Assembly: GCF_014633365.1 (NCBI RefSeq)
Contig: NC_068349.1
Location: 18,862,753 to 18,926,752 of the forward strand
Direction of reading: 5' to 3'
From: Diospyros lotus
Taxonomy: Eukaryota; Streptophyta; Magnoliopsida; Ericales; Ebenaceae
Length of the DNA stretch: 64,000 nucleotides
Every line of letters starts with the position of its first letter. The first letter of the stretch is position 1. The translations under genes were made by a program, and so were the position numbers. The notes beneath the pieces are model-generated. The model ran no database searches, was not told the origin of the DNA, and saw nothing but the letters and a program-made list of their open reading frames with translations. Positions 11,535-25,345 of the stretch are shown one piece after another.

Positions 11535-12423
11535 CCACCCTTGTACCATTGCCTATAAATACATCCTTTGTACAATTTCCATAATAAGTGGAGAGTAAAT
11601 AAGAACGTAAAAGGGGAAAATTAGAAGAAAGCGAGTAGAAAACAAGGTAGGCACAAGAAAAGCCAAGTTTGAGTTGAAGTAATTATAGTAACACCTATTT
11701 TGTAATAGTCTTTTTTTTTTTTTTACTTATTATGCCTAATTTTGCTAGAAAAGACCTTGAGGCGTGATTTCAATGGTTCTGTTACTTTGGGAGGATTTAA
11801 GGATCATCCAAGGAGATCATAATAAGCCAGAAGTGAGTTGGATAAGGGTTAATATGTTTTTGAGTTTGATAAGGGTTAATATGTTTTTGTGCAAATTACA
11901 TGATCATGACTTGCATATGATGACAAGAGAGTGTTTAGGTATGAGGCTATGGATTTGGAACTAAATAGAGCTCCTGTTAGGGTCTAAAAAAAAATCATAT
12001 AGGGCTACCAAGAGATCACGATGGATGAGGTGGGCGGGCCTGCATGCATGATTCATTTCATATTTTTCTATATTTATCATAAACAACGATTTGTTATTTT
12101 ACATATTGCCTACACTGAGTCTTACAACTCGCCTCCCCTATAGCTAACCTTACAGATAATCTATGACCTAGTAAGGGAAAAACGGTGGTGGTGGGCGCAT
12201 TGTTGTTGGACACAGATGAAGGGTTATGTTAGGTCAAGATGGTATCTTGTTTTGAGCAGTCTAACTGCTAGCAGTTGAGGTTCTGTATAATTGCTTATTT
12301 TGTTGTTTGGGGCATGAGTTATATGGTTGTATTTTTTGTTTGTAATAAGTTTGTGTGAGGTGAACGAATATCAATCATAAGGTTCGGATTTTTAACTATT
12401 TGCTAGGAAACAACGAGTTTTAT

Positions 12424-14363
12424 CACTACAAAAAATCAACGTTTTAGCGACGGAATTTTTCGTCGCTAAAACATAAAAATCCATCGCTAAAAAATCAACG
12501 TTTTAGCGATGGATTTAGTGACGAGCACCTTTTCGTCGCTAAAAAAGGCATCGTTGAAATTTAGCAACGGGGTTAGCTACAGGAGTATTTTAGCGACGGA
12601 ATTAGTGACGAGGGTTGTACTCGTAGCTAATCAGCGAAGGAATTAGCAACAGAGTCTAAATTTTAATTTTTTATTTAATTTTTTTTATTTTTTAGCGACG
12701 GGGTTGACCCCGTCACTAAATTAAAATTTTTTATTTAATTTTTTTTTATTTTTTAGTGACGGGGTTGACCCGTCACTAAATTAAAATTTTTTATTTAATT
12801 TTTTTTTATTTTTTAGTGACGAGGTTGACCCCGTCACTAAATTTGAATTTTTTTTTTTAATTTTTTAGCTACGAGGTCGACCCCGTCCCTAAATTTTAAT
12901 TAATTAATTTATTTATCTTTTATTTTTTAACGACGGGATTGACCCTGTCTCTAAATTCACCCCAAAATTCAAAATTCATTTTTAGCGACGGAATTGACCC
13001 CGTCTCTAAATTCAACCCTAAAATTCAAAATTCAACGCGCGCTAGTCCCCAGCCACCCCTCATGTGCGCCACATGACCGCTCCTCTACTCGCCACGTGAT
13101 AGCACTAGGATAATACTCTCAGCAATTATCTCATGCTCTCAACAAGATTCGAACCCCTAACCTCTCATGATCAAGTATCGCGTGCAAGCCAGCCGATCTG
13201 GAAGTCTTCTTATTCATTGATGTATATAAAATATATTTATACTATTCTCTTTCAAATATTTCAAATTATGTTTTGATTTTGATTTTAATTTTAATATATT
13301 TAAAAATTATTAGTTTAATTTTTACTAATATTAATATCAGTAAAAATTATTGTGATATGTTTAAATGTAAAAATTTTAACTGTTTAGTTAATTTTTTTAT
13401 TTTTTAGTGACAGGTTGACCTATCACTAAATTTTATGTTTTTATTTAATTTTTTTTATTTTTTAGCGACAATGTAGACCCGTCGCTAAATTTTAATTCTT
13501 TATTTTTATTTTTAATTTTTTATAGCTATAGGTTGACCCGTCGCTAAATTTTAATTTTTTATTAAATTTTTTTTTATATTTTAGCAACAGGGTTGAGCTC
13601 GTCGTTAAATTAAAAATTTTTTATTTATTTATTTTTAATTTTTAGCAACGCGACGGGAACCCCGTTGCTAAATTTTAAATTTTTATTTACTTTTTTTTAT
13701 TTTTTTTATTTTTAACGACGGGAATGACCCTGTCGCTAAATTTTAATTTTTTATTTATTTATTTATTTATTTTTAATTTTTAGCGACGGGAGTGACCCGT
13801 TGCTAAATTCTTTTTTTTATTTAATTTTTTTTATTTTTTAGCAATGGGGTCACTCCCGTCACTAACAATAAAAAAATATAAAAAAATTAAATAAAAACCT
13901 AAAATTTAGTGACGTGATCACTTCCGTTGCTAAAAATTAAAAAACAAATAAATAAAAAAATTTTACTTTAGCGACAGGAAAACATAAAAAAAATTAAATA
14001 AAAAATTAAAATTTAGCGACGGGTCAATCCCATCACTAAAAAATTAAAAAAAATTAATAAAAAAATTAAAATTTAGCGACAGGTCATTCCTGTTGCTAAA
14101 AAATAAAAAAAAATTAAATAAAAAATTAAAATTTAGCGATGGGATTACTCCCGTCACTAAAACATAAAACAAATTTAAATAAAAAAAATTAAAACTTAGT
14201 GACAAGATTTCCGTCGCAAAATTTAGCGATGAGTATTCCATCGCTAAATTAAAAAAATATTAAAAAAAATTAGCGACGAAAATTCCGTCGCTATCTGTCC
14301 TAATTAGCGACGGAATAATTTCGTCTCTAAATTCCGTCGCTAAATACGATTTTTCTCGTAGTG
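12424..14363. mobile_element. Non-autonomous CACTA (En/Spm) element
   Basis: The element starts CACTACAAAAAATC and ends, reverse-complemented, CACTACGAGAAAAATCG. Both sides have the 3-bp target duplication TAT (12421-12423 and 14364-14366), as expected for CACTA elements. About 1.94 kb long, it has no transposase. From 12440 to 13010 and from 13400 to 14345 it consists mostly of repeated short palindromes of the form TTTAGCGACGG...CCGTCGCTAAA, separated by A/T tracts with a spacing of about 60 bp. In autonomous relatives such subterminal repeats bind the transposase, so this copy is a transposase-binding array with almost nothing else. Confidence 0.92.
13085..13205 (-). repeat. SINE-like segment with Pol III-type box A and box B
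   Basis: In the non-repetitive middle of the CACTA element, the minus strand reads TGGCTTGCA (box A-like) and, about 30 bp on, GGTTCGAATC (a perfect box B). This order and spacing is that of tRNA-derived SINE heads. No cloverleaf can be folded, so it is not a tRNA gene. No poly-A or T tail was identified. Confidence 0.4.
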
Positions 14364-15105
14364 TATGTAAACTTGCTCCCATGATCTCATTATGCTTTTG
14401 TAACAACTCTGAGATTTCAACATGTAGCTCGACCGAGATTCGAGTGCCTTTCGTTGCCTATTTTCTTTTGGAACTCAAGTTCTCGACGAGCAAAAGCGAT
14501 GAAACCTGGATCCTACCCAGAGTGCCCTAACCTTTTGGGGGCATAGTCAACTTTCAAATTCAACCGAGGGTCATGGTTGTGACCGTGGATTATGGTAGCA
14601 CCCTAGAGGTGGGGCTAAGGGCGCCACACTTTGCCACAATTAGGGTTGGCAATAGTTCTATTTGGTTTCGATTTTTACCAAAACCATAACCAAACCATTA
14701 TCCATTGGTTTTAAAAATTAAAAACCATAACCAAACCATTCAGTTTCGGTTATTATCATGATTTTTTTAGTTTGATCCATATCAACAAACAAAGACAAAC
14801 TCTTGCAAATAGCATTCATAAAAAAATTTTATAACTCCACAACAAACAAAGACAAACTCTAATAAAGTTACATTCTTCTACAAATTAACTTCAAACTTCT
14901 TGGATATAATTATTTGATTGGTAAAAATAAAATAATTTAAGATTAGGTTTTATTTTTATTTGTTAATTACTTTATAAAAGTTAAATATTTTATATAGTTG
15001 TAATGCATTAGTTAAAATACTTATAAAAAAATGCATTAGTCAATATATATATATATATATTATGTGTATACATAATATATTAAATAAATAAATATCTATT
15101 ACATA

Positions 15106-15798
15106 TAGAGATGGCAAACGGGCCGGGCCGGGCCAACCCGGCCCGCCACCAAGTGGCCCGCGGGCCGGGCCAAATCGGCCTGCTTAAAAACGGGCCAGCA
15201 GATTGCTGGCCCTAGCCCGGCCCTACACGGGCCCGCAGGCCAAGCAAGCCAAATGGGCCCGCCTAAATTTTTTTTTTTTTTTTATACCATTTTTGGCCCA
15301 GAGACAGGCGGCGTGAGCGAGAGAGGGCGAGGGGCAAGATTGAGAGCGAGGGGCGCGAGCGACAGAGGGCGAGCGAGGGTGACTGAGGGGCGAGGGCGGC
15401 GAGCGAGGGGCGCAGGCGACAGAGGGCGAGCGAGGGTGACTGAGGGGCGAGGGCGACGAGCGAGGGGCACAGGCGAGGGCGAGACAGAGGGGCGTGGGCG
15501 AGGGCGAGACGAGGGCAAGGGCGAGGGCGAGAGCGAGGAGCGCGGGCGAGAGCGAGGGGCGCGGGCGAGGGCGAGACAGAGGGTGAGAGCGAGGGGCGAG
15601 GGCGAGGGCGAGGGCGAGAGCGACAGAGGGCGAGGCAGAGGGTGAGAGGCGAGGCTGAGGGGGGGTTTGTGGCCTATTAGCGGGCCGGGCCAAATCGGCC
15701 CGGCCTTAAATGGGCCAGCAAAATGCTGGCCCTAGCTCAATCCCGGGCCGGACCCCAATGGGCCAGCCCGTCGGTTCAGGCCCATTTTGCCATCTCTA
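15106..15798. mobile_element. Small hAT element nested in the larger one, with a GC-rich core
   Basis: The tips are TAGAGATGGCAAA (left) and, reverse-complemented, TAGAGATGGCAAAATGGGCC (right). A perfect 8-bp duplication ATTACATA flanks it (15098-15105 and 15799-15806). Both arms carry cgggccgggcc and ggccagca..tgctggccc palindromic blocks. The 693-bp element encodes no transposase. Its GC content is strikingly higher than that of the host element. Confidence 0.93.
15296..15660. repeat. GAGGGCGAG-type degenerate tandem repeat
   Basis: About 360 bp are built from variants of gagggcgagg / gagcgaggggcg in the core of the small hAT element. The long open frames here on both strands (156 and 130 codons) consist only of Arg/Gly/Glu or Pro/Ser/Arg/Ala runs. 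They are a by-product of a stop-free repeat, not genes. Confidence 0.9.
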
Positions 15799-16523
15799 AT
15801 TACATATATGTATGTATATTCGGTTCGGTTTCGATTCAGGTTTGGATTTGGATTTAGTGAAAACCATAACCAAACCATATCAATTGAAACAGTGTTCGAT
15901 TTTTCTCCAAACCGAACTATTACCCAGTTAAACGATTTTTAACCGCATTGACCGGCTTGGTTTTTGTCCGGTTCCCCACGATTTCGATTGCAATTGTCAT
16001 CCCTAACCACAATCAACTGGAAGATCAAGGGTTGACTATCCATGGCTGAGAGTCGACTCTTGGACCATATTTTAGAAAAATCTATATATTTATATCCTTG
16101 ATTTGCTAGAAAATAATTTCTATGGGAAATAACAATTTTGATAATGAGTATAATATGAGAAATATTTTATAATTTGAACAAAAATAATTAAGGGTTATAA
16201 TTAATATAATTTATAAAATATTATTTTTATTAATTATCAAAACTTAATTAGAAATCAAATAGAGCAAGTTGACTCAACAAATATATTTGCTATCGAATAC
16301 GTCAAGATGGATAGCTGTGGCAAAATACATCCTACTTTTGATACTATGACCATTGTGCCCTCATGCTATTACGATGCACTTTGCAACTTCATTCTCAACA
16401 ATATGTTGGGTATAATTGAGAAAAATAGATAAAAGAAGAACTAACTATATTACTTGTTTGTGTACTTTACGTAGCAAATTATGTAGATGCCGGCAAGAGT
16501 TGAACAGAGCAAAGAAATTAGCA

Positions 16524-16668
16524 TTGTCGAAGGTGTAGGCCTCCATCGCCCTCGTTTCTCTCTCTACCTTCTACTTCGTCTCCATCGATTCTCTTCCCTC
16601 GTTCCTCTCAGTCGCCGCTGCCCGCAACTGACCAAGGGTTCAGGCCATTGTCGAAGGTGTAGGCCTTA
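16524..16668 (+). repeat. Two copies of a 22-bp direct repeat
   Basis: The block cattgtcgaaggtgtaggcc occurs near 16525 and again near 16646, about 120 bp apart. A 'gcaagag...gaacag' block occurs before the first copy and again after the second. The function is unknown. It may be the trace of a local duplication. Confidence 0.6.
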
Positions 16669-18134
16669 TCTCGGCAAGAGAGAGCGAGCATGAACAGTGC
16701 CAAGGGCACTTTGGTCCGAAGGAGCAATCTTGGCTACAAAAAGTAAAAATCATGATTGCAAATAGAATTTTCCTTCAATAAATTAATAGTGCTATTTGAA
16801 ATCAAGTCAAATGTACATATATTAGATGTTTATACTTTTTTTTAGGTTGGATTCAGACTACATTCCATGTTGGACTCTAATTACTTGTCTTAATCTTATT
16901 TTATTTATTTTGTTTTGTTAAGAATGTAAAGAGGAAATTTTGGGGTCAAAAGTGTAATTAACTTTTTTTTTTTTGTCAAATTCCTAGGATTATAACATGC
17001 CAGAAAAAAAAAAGAATTTCAAATATGGGAATGGAATAAAATGACTATTCTATTCTATTCTATTCCCTCTAAAACCATTCCTTTCAACTAAATGTGACCT
17101 CAGGCTTACAATATAAGTAGCCGTGGCCAAGTCATCATAGGGGGGTTGTTTACCACTTTTATTGAAAATTACATCATACAAAACAAAACTAAACAAAAAA
17201 TAATAGAAAATTAGATCACATACAAAATCTTTTGAAGTAGATAACTAAAATTGGAAAACATGATTTTCTAATATTAAAATTGGGGCTTGGTATGAGTTTT
17301 CTTCAAACCCCATATATTCATTCTCTTCTAATAGTTGGAGGGCTTTTGCATTGATGAAGCTAAGCTAGTTTTCCAACTAATTCAATCCAAGTTTTCTCTC
17401 ATAATATATATAGTAGGTAGGGAAGAGAGAGGTTGAATTGAAAGTAGAGGTATTTTCGTCATTTTATTCAATCCAACAAGATCCCAATCACATTGAAACA
17501 GACCCACGTGGGGGTGCAGAGTAGTTGGAGTTGGGTTTTTATTGGCTTACGCACAAAAAATAACGTAACACGTACATACGTTGTTGTATGATGCCTTCAC
17601 GCAATGGAGATAGATTATTATTGAGAACAGATAAGAATTAACCGATTGTTTGTTTGCCATATCAATATAATATAGGGCACGTACGTACGGGTATTATGAC
17701 AAAAAGTTTTTATTTTCTATCTCATTAACTTTTATATTTTAGATTTTTATTGGTTTATGGTTATTATATTAGTTTTTTTGTATTTATTTATTGATTCTTG
17801 ATACTTTATAGATTTTAGTTAGAGCTTCCTTCTAATTTTGTTCTCTTTACATTGAACAGTTTTCTACTTTAATTTTTTATATTCATGTCTGTGACTGTTT
17901 GATTTCATTCTACTTTATTTAGTTATTTTCATTATCTAGTACTCCATTAATTATATATATTGCCACAACTTGTGAAGATTTTCTTTTTGGATTATTTATG
18001 CTGTGTTCTCTTTGTTGTTTTCAACTCATTTTAAATTTTATAAAATATTAAAAACTCCTTCACTTTACTATTTTTAAAAACACATTTTCAAAAATAAATA
18101 AATATTTTGTGAAGCAAATCCAAAACAACATTTA

Positions 18135-18167
18135 TTTTGGGTGTTTTCAATGAAAACTCACCCAAAA
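18135..18167. repeat. Near-perfect short hairpin
   Basis: TTTTGGGTG and CACCCAAAA flank a smaller inverted TTTTCA/TGAAAA pair, so 33 bases can fold into one stem with almost no loop. It stands alone in AT-rich DNA 1.7 kb upstream of the GH9 start. Confidence 0.6.
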
Positions 18168-19361
18168 CAAGAAAAACGCCCCCCCAACCCTAATGCGCAA
18201 ACCCACATCTCTCATCTCTCTCATCCCTGCTTTCCTTTCTTCCTTCATCTCTTCTCGCCATGGCAGAAACCAGATCCGATTGATGTCACCAAAGAACATG
18301 GGCCTTGCGGCCTTCTCCATCATGGGTCATCGTCTTGGTCGTCATCGTTGTTCTTCGTTATCGTTTACCAATCGATGGTTTAAAACCAATGCCATGGCCG
18401 ACTGGTTGAGTTGTTCTTTCTCGACTATGGCGTTGATCTCCTCTCCCATTTACTTTCGATCAGCAGTCTCTGTGGCTACTATTTAGGAAGAAAGTCGACG
18501 ACGATGATGGGTAAGGAATGAGATGGGGCGATCAACGATGATGAGGAGAAAAAATAGAGGCGGCTGGCTATGAAAAGAAGACACGGTGGTGGTGGTGGCG
18601 GTGGCAGCAGCTCTAGGATGAGCAGAAAACCTTAAAATAAGAGATGAAAAAGGATAGATTGATTACTCAACTCCCCTCCCTTTGTGATTTGTTTTTTTGT
18701 TTTCTGTGTGTATTTGATTTTTTTTATTTTATTTAAATATTAAACTGAATATGTAATATAATTTTTTATTAATTTTTTTAATAATATTTTTAAGATTTTG
18801 ATTTTTTTTTGTTTTATTTTATAGTTTAAAATATTTAAATCAAATTTACAATTTATTAATAAATGTTTATAATTTACTTTGAATAAAATATCATAATAAC
18901 AAAAAAGAAATCGTTTTTAAAATTTCAAAGTAAACATATTTTTTAATTTTTTATTTTAAGAAATAATTTTAAAAATGACAAAAATATATTTTTTCTAAAA
19001 TTTCAAAACAAATACTCAAAACATAAAATTAAAAATAAATTTAAAAATCAAAACTGAAATACGAAGGAAGACCATCTTAGTAGTTGATCTCAAACTTGAT
19101 TTGAAATTTTTATTGGCTCAAAAGTTGCTTAGATTTGGAAATTCTTAAATTATTATGAATTTGTTGTAATTTATTGGGTGAGCAATAACGGAATCTTAAT
19201 TCTGTTCATTATCTCCTGCACTACGCTACGTATTCCAAAACAGAAATAACCAACAACTTCAATGTATATTAATATCATGACACTTGGGATGGGACCAATT
19301 TGCTCATCCAAAGGGAGGGTCACACATGATGATGACTGACAGACAGTTGACAGAGTCTTCT

Positions 19362-19370
<9 letters not shown>

Positions 19371-19402
<32 letters not shown>
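19371..19402. repeat. (CT)n microsatellite
   Basis: About sixteen CT units lie some 470 bp upstream of the GH9 start codon. Pyrimidine tracts of this kind are common near plant core promoters, but this one is rather far upstream. Confidence 0.9.
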
Positions 19403-19406
<4 letters not shown>

Positions 19407-19547
19407 ACGTAATCTTTGTGACTAACCTTATCGGTTGCCAGCCACCTCGTACCAGCAGCAGGCATTTCACATTAGCAAATAAGTAGTTTTTATACGTCAA
19501 ATTAATTAGCCTCATGCCTGCTTTGTCACATGTTAATTAGTACGTAA

Positions 19548-19548
<1 letters not shown>

Positions 19549-19595
<47 letters not shown>
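19549..19595. repeat. (ATT)n microsatellite
   Basis: About fifteen ATT units lie 280 bp upstream of the GH9 start codon. Confidence 0.9.
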
Positions 19596-19597
<2 letters not shown>

Positions 19598-19778
19598 TTA
19601 ATAAATATATTTCGGTGATAAAAAATTATTACTTTTAAGACTTATTTTCCCTGTCATAAAATAATATATATATATTATCTCTTAATTAATTTGCGTCAGC
19701 CGCTTGGAACAACCTTTCATGCCATGTTCGTTGCATGAATTAGATCACCATTGACGTCTCATCCACACGCATTCGGGC

Positions 19779-19785
19779 TATAAAT
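19779..19785 (+). promoter_or_regulatory. TATA box of the GH9 gene
   Basis: TATAAAT follows cattcgggc and lies 91 bp before the ATG at 19876. A start about 30 bp downstream would leave a 5' leader of about 60 nt. It is the best TATA match in the upstream 300 bp. Confidence 0.6.
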
Positions 19786-19806
19786 TGGAAGCTTCGTCTC
19801 GATTGA

Positions 19807-22588
<2,782 letters not shown>

Positions 22589-22814
22589 TATGCTAACTAA
22601 GTGGAGTTACATTTAACTTGACCGAATATGTCAAGATTATTATTATTATTATTGTAAGGCCTTTTTATGTTTTCCTTTTTGAATTTTTGCGGTGGTTAAT
22701 TGTTATCCACTACATCTAATTTAGTTTTAAATAAAAATAAATAAATCACTTGCCTGCACAAGTTGTATTTTTGAGATATTTGAAAACTACTGAATAATTT
22801 GCAATATTCTGAAG

Positions 22815-22900
22815 AGAAACCGGGGCTTAGTGGTGGCGTAGTGAAACAGGTTGCAAGCCAAGGAGTCCTTGGTTTAGGGTGCGGATGCGTAAGAAATGAA
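22815..22900 (+). repeat. Possible decayed SINE remnant
   Basis: The stretch includes gcttagtggtggcgtagtg, then gcaagccaaggagtccttgg and tttagggtgcgg. It resembles the head of a tRNA-derived SINE (a box A-like 'ttagtgg', and 'ttggtttaggg' in place of box B GGTTCGAATC). Box B is badly degraded, so this is a weak call. Confidence 0.25.
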
Positions 22901-24282
22901 TTTTGTTAGCTTTAGAGGTACAATTAATATTTGATGATAATAAAAATATTTTATATTTTAAAATTGATAAATACTTGATTTTTTGGAAAAAATTAAATAT
23001 CCTAATTCTAAATTTTTTATCTTCTCCAAAATATACATGCTTGAAAATATCTCAATCTAAAAATTTTTATATTAATAAAATTAGTTGTTTGGTCAACCAA
23101 AATTATAAATTTGAGGGCCAACATTAATGCTTAAAAGTATAAAGGTCTACATTTTTACCGGTGATCCAACACACTTTACAAAATCTAACCTATGTTTGAA
23201 TTGGTCACTTGCAATTTGAAACTTGACTCCCTTACAGTTCATCCAAGCTTATTTATTTTGTTAAATAAATAAACTTGAATAGAATTTTTAGACTTATTTA
23301 GTAAACGAATAGAATTTTGAGCCTTCAAAGTAGTCCACTCGACTCGTTTGAGCTTATCAAGTTTAATTCATTTACAAATTCACTTATTTTTAGACTTGTT
23401 TTAAAATAATGTATTTCTTACAATTTTATTTTTTGTCAAACTATTTGTATTATAAAAAATTTTAAAAACATTAAAATAAAATAATTTTACGTGTTCTACT
23501 AATTTAAAATATATATTAAAATATAACTAATTTAAACATGTTTTAAATTTAGAACTCATAAAAAAATTAGTTTTGAAGTTCGTTTAAATGACCTGAGCCT
23601 TAGTAATACTTTGAGGAAGGAAAATTCTTAACAAGGTGAACACAAGTCTAAATACAAGCTTAAAAAGAGTTTTGAGTTTTAGTCCAAATCTAACAGAGTT
23701 CTTAATAAATAAGCTTGAACCTAGCAAAAATCAACTTAGCTTGCAAGCCTAGAAAAGAGGCACGATTCTATTCTACCTCATAGGAACAATTTTAAGATTT
23801 TAAATAAAAATAACGCCATAAATATTATTCAATATGGCATTTTAATAAATATGCATCTATTTAGTAGTAAATGCCAAATTCTGCCATTAAATAAATAATA
23901 TAAAATAATGAATTTGTAATTATAGGAGCAGCTCTAAGCACCTAGTTTTATGAGAGAGATGAGATTCAACTGCTGATCTTGGCAAAGTCGTGTGTTGAGG
24001 TGTAAATGTTTTCTTCAAAGTTTAAGCTGGGCCGGGCCGGGGCCAACCCAACCATAACTAGCCTGCGACGATAGAAATTTAGGATAGAGAAAGAGAGAAG
24101 AATTGAGGGACACAAAGTAAAATAAAACAAACTGCCAGACGCTGCCAACGGCCGAAATATAACCCTACCGGTGCTGGAGTTCTATCAGCATGGTTGGATT
24201 GACACCCCCCAACCCCAACACGGCTGGGACTCAATAGGAGACGAACCATTCACCTTCCGCCAACGAAACCATGCATTCCAGC

Positions 24283-24305
24283 GAGAGAGAGAGAGAGAGA
24301 GAGAG
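24283..24305. repeat. (GA)n microsatellite
   Basis: About eleven GA units, near the probable 3' end of the PP1 transcript. Confidence 0.85.
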
Positions 24306-25120
24306 CGAGTGAAGCACCAGAAATAAAGGAGTTCAACAGAAAACGGAAACATCATCAAAAGACAGATTCCGACCGCACGGGGAGCCAGTTTTAACCTAAT
24401 GAAGACTATTTTCATCTTACAAACAAGATGATCCAGAAACCTAACTTGATATTTAACAGTGGGGTCTTTGTCTTTGGCTTTCCCAGCAATGCAAGTTACT
24501 GGCGGGCTTCAAATTAGTCATGTCCTCCATTGATCTAAAAGACGGCACACCTGACCGATCAACTTTGCGGATACGAAAACCCCCATAGCTGTCAGAATAT
24601 ACATCAGATAGCAGTCCAACATTACGCACCCATCAAACATGCTGGCCGATCAGCTATTCTCTTCTGATCATATCGGCAAGTGGTGGGGGTGAATCAACCG
24701 TTTAACCTTTCCCTCCCTGAAAGGAAAAAACAGCTACATTTTAGATTGAAACCAGAGAACATGTCTCTTAACCATGCTGAAAGTTCATGTACCAATGCAA
24801 TTGGGGATATGCCCACTATCATCTAGATAATCAACTTAATTTGACCACCCATTGCCCAACATTCAGCACTAGAATAAGTTACCATTGGAGACAATCCTAT
24901 CCAGCAAATGCAGAAGCAAATATACCCCATAAAGTAGAATGTGTAACTTTTGAGGTGTCATTTAATGAGTAACTTGAGATCTAATAGGACGCGGAAAGGG
25001 CTGGCTGGTAAGGCCAAGGCCTCTCTTTTTTCAGTTCACCAAAAACTGCAATGGCTATCAGACTGCCCTGTCCCCAATGCTGAGAGACGAGAGTTATCAA
25101 GGTATTTTCATTTTCAGTCT

Positions 25121-25345
25121 TTACAACACAGTAACATCTAATACCTTGTGTGGCGGTGTTCCCGGTCTCAGCAATCCCATTTTCCCTTTCTTCTCTGAAG
25201 GTTTAAGAATCTGAAAGGAACATGTAAGTGTATCATCCACGCTCATCATTGCACCTGCATTGTCAAACTCACCACAGTAATTGGGCGCTGAGAATATGGT
25301 GACAAGCTGCCGTTTAGCAAAAAATTCATAGCCATCTTCAACCAC
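25121..25345 (-). CDS. TOPP: PP1 exon 3 (C-terminal)
   Basis: Seventy-four codons, [19 protein letters not shown] onwards, then a stop. The acceptor is TTTTTGGCAG|GTGG. It carries the [16 protein letters not shown] block that closes the active site and positions the C-terminal tail. Intron 2 (25346-25860, 515 bp) separates it from exon 2 and includes a poly-A tract. Confidence 0.95.
   Translation of the reverse strand: MVEDGYEFFAKRQLVTIFSAPNYCGEFDNAGAMMSVDDTLTCSFQILKPSEKKGKMGLLRPGTPPHKVLDVTVL

Larger units (their letters stand above)
7764..14628 (+). mobile_element. Solo LTR, itself carrying another solo LTR and a CACTA element
   Basis: It starts TGTAATATCTCAG and ends AAGGGCGCCACA. Both sides carry the 5-bp duplication CTTTG (7759-7763 and 14629-14633). 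Removing the inner insertions leaves about 1.77 kb, a plausible LTR. A TATA box on the plus strand (cctataaatac, about 11551) with a downstream transcribed-like region suggests plus orientation. The TGTAATA start is like Tekay-type gypsy LTRs, but the right end has drifted. It has no primer-binding site or coding region, so it reads as a solo LTR. Confidence 0.8.
14641..16005. mobile_element. hAT-type non-autonomous element
   Basis: The terminal inverted repeats are TAGGGTTGGCAAT (left) and, reverse-complemented, TAGGGATGACAAT (right). Flanking 8-bp duplications gccacaat (14633-14640) and accacaat (16006-16013) differ at one base. Both the tips and the 8-bp duplication fit the hAT superfamily. 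The 1,365-bp body is AT-rich, contains 'aaaaccataaccaaacc'-type repeats in both arms, encodes no transposase, and is itself interrupted by a smaller hAT element at 15106-15798. Confidence 0.85.
3380..16279 (-). mobile_element. SIRE-like Ty1-copia retrotransposon, 3'-truncated, heavily interrupted
   Basis: In minus-strand order this element shows: an LTR (16279 down to 6883, split by insertions), a primer-binding site, a degenerate gag with zinc knuckle and coiled coil, and the start of protease, where it is truncated near 3380. The LTR tips are TGTTGAGTCAAC at the outer end and CCTAAGGGACCAACA at the inner end, the same as the solo LTR at 41747-43098. Gag and protease sequence (SIDY..W.IV, YEGMNQVK, WYMNSGCSQHMTG) suggests the SIRE/Maximus lineage. 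Several stops and frameshifts make it dead. No reverse transcriptase, integrase or 3' LTR remains, so no element-wide target duplication can be tested. Confidence 0.8.
6883..16279 (-). repeat. 5' LTR of the SIRE-like element, split by nested insertions
   Basis: The outer end at 16279 reads, on the minus strand, TGTTGAGTCAACTTGCTC, almost the same as the start of the solo LTR at 41747. The inner end at 6883 reads (minus) ...CCTAAGGGACCAACA. LTR sequence is found at 6883-7763, 14634-14640 and 16014-16279, about 1,154 bp in all, against 1,352 bp for the solo copy. Both share Sal-like GTCGAC/TTGACCC-rich blocks. Everything between is later insertion. Confidence 0.85.
22589..25120. other. Spacer between the convergent GH9 and PP1 genes
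   Basis: The GH9 3' untranslated region probably covers the first 100-200 bp (a short ATT run at about 22637-22653). The PP1 3' untranslated region covers an unknown part of the last several hundred bases. Between them is AT-rich sequence with a 'gactcgtttgagctt' type repeat (around 23340) common in plant repeat DNA. No coding region was seen. Confidence 0.5.

Noticed and set aside
13100..13205. tRNA gene suggested by GGTTCGAATC
   Set aside because: Only box A and B-like words are present; no acceptor stem or anticodon arm can be formed.
12440..14345. CRISPR-like array
   Set aside because: The regular repeats are self-complementary subterminal repeats of a CACTA element in a plant genome; spacers are A/T tracts, not unique.
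15223..15693. Long open frames on both strands (156 and 130 codons)
   Set aside because: They consist only of Arg/Gly/Glu or Pro/Ser/Arg/Ala runs from a GAGGGCGAG repeat inside a hAT element.
16487..16693. 68-codon frame MPARVEQSKE
   Set aside because: Contains half of a local direct repeat, no homology recognised, no conserved structure.
18141..18486. Two overlapping plus-strand frames rich in Ser, His and Pro
   Set aside because: No family recognised, no splice-supported extension and no promoter signs.
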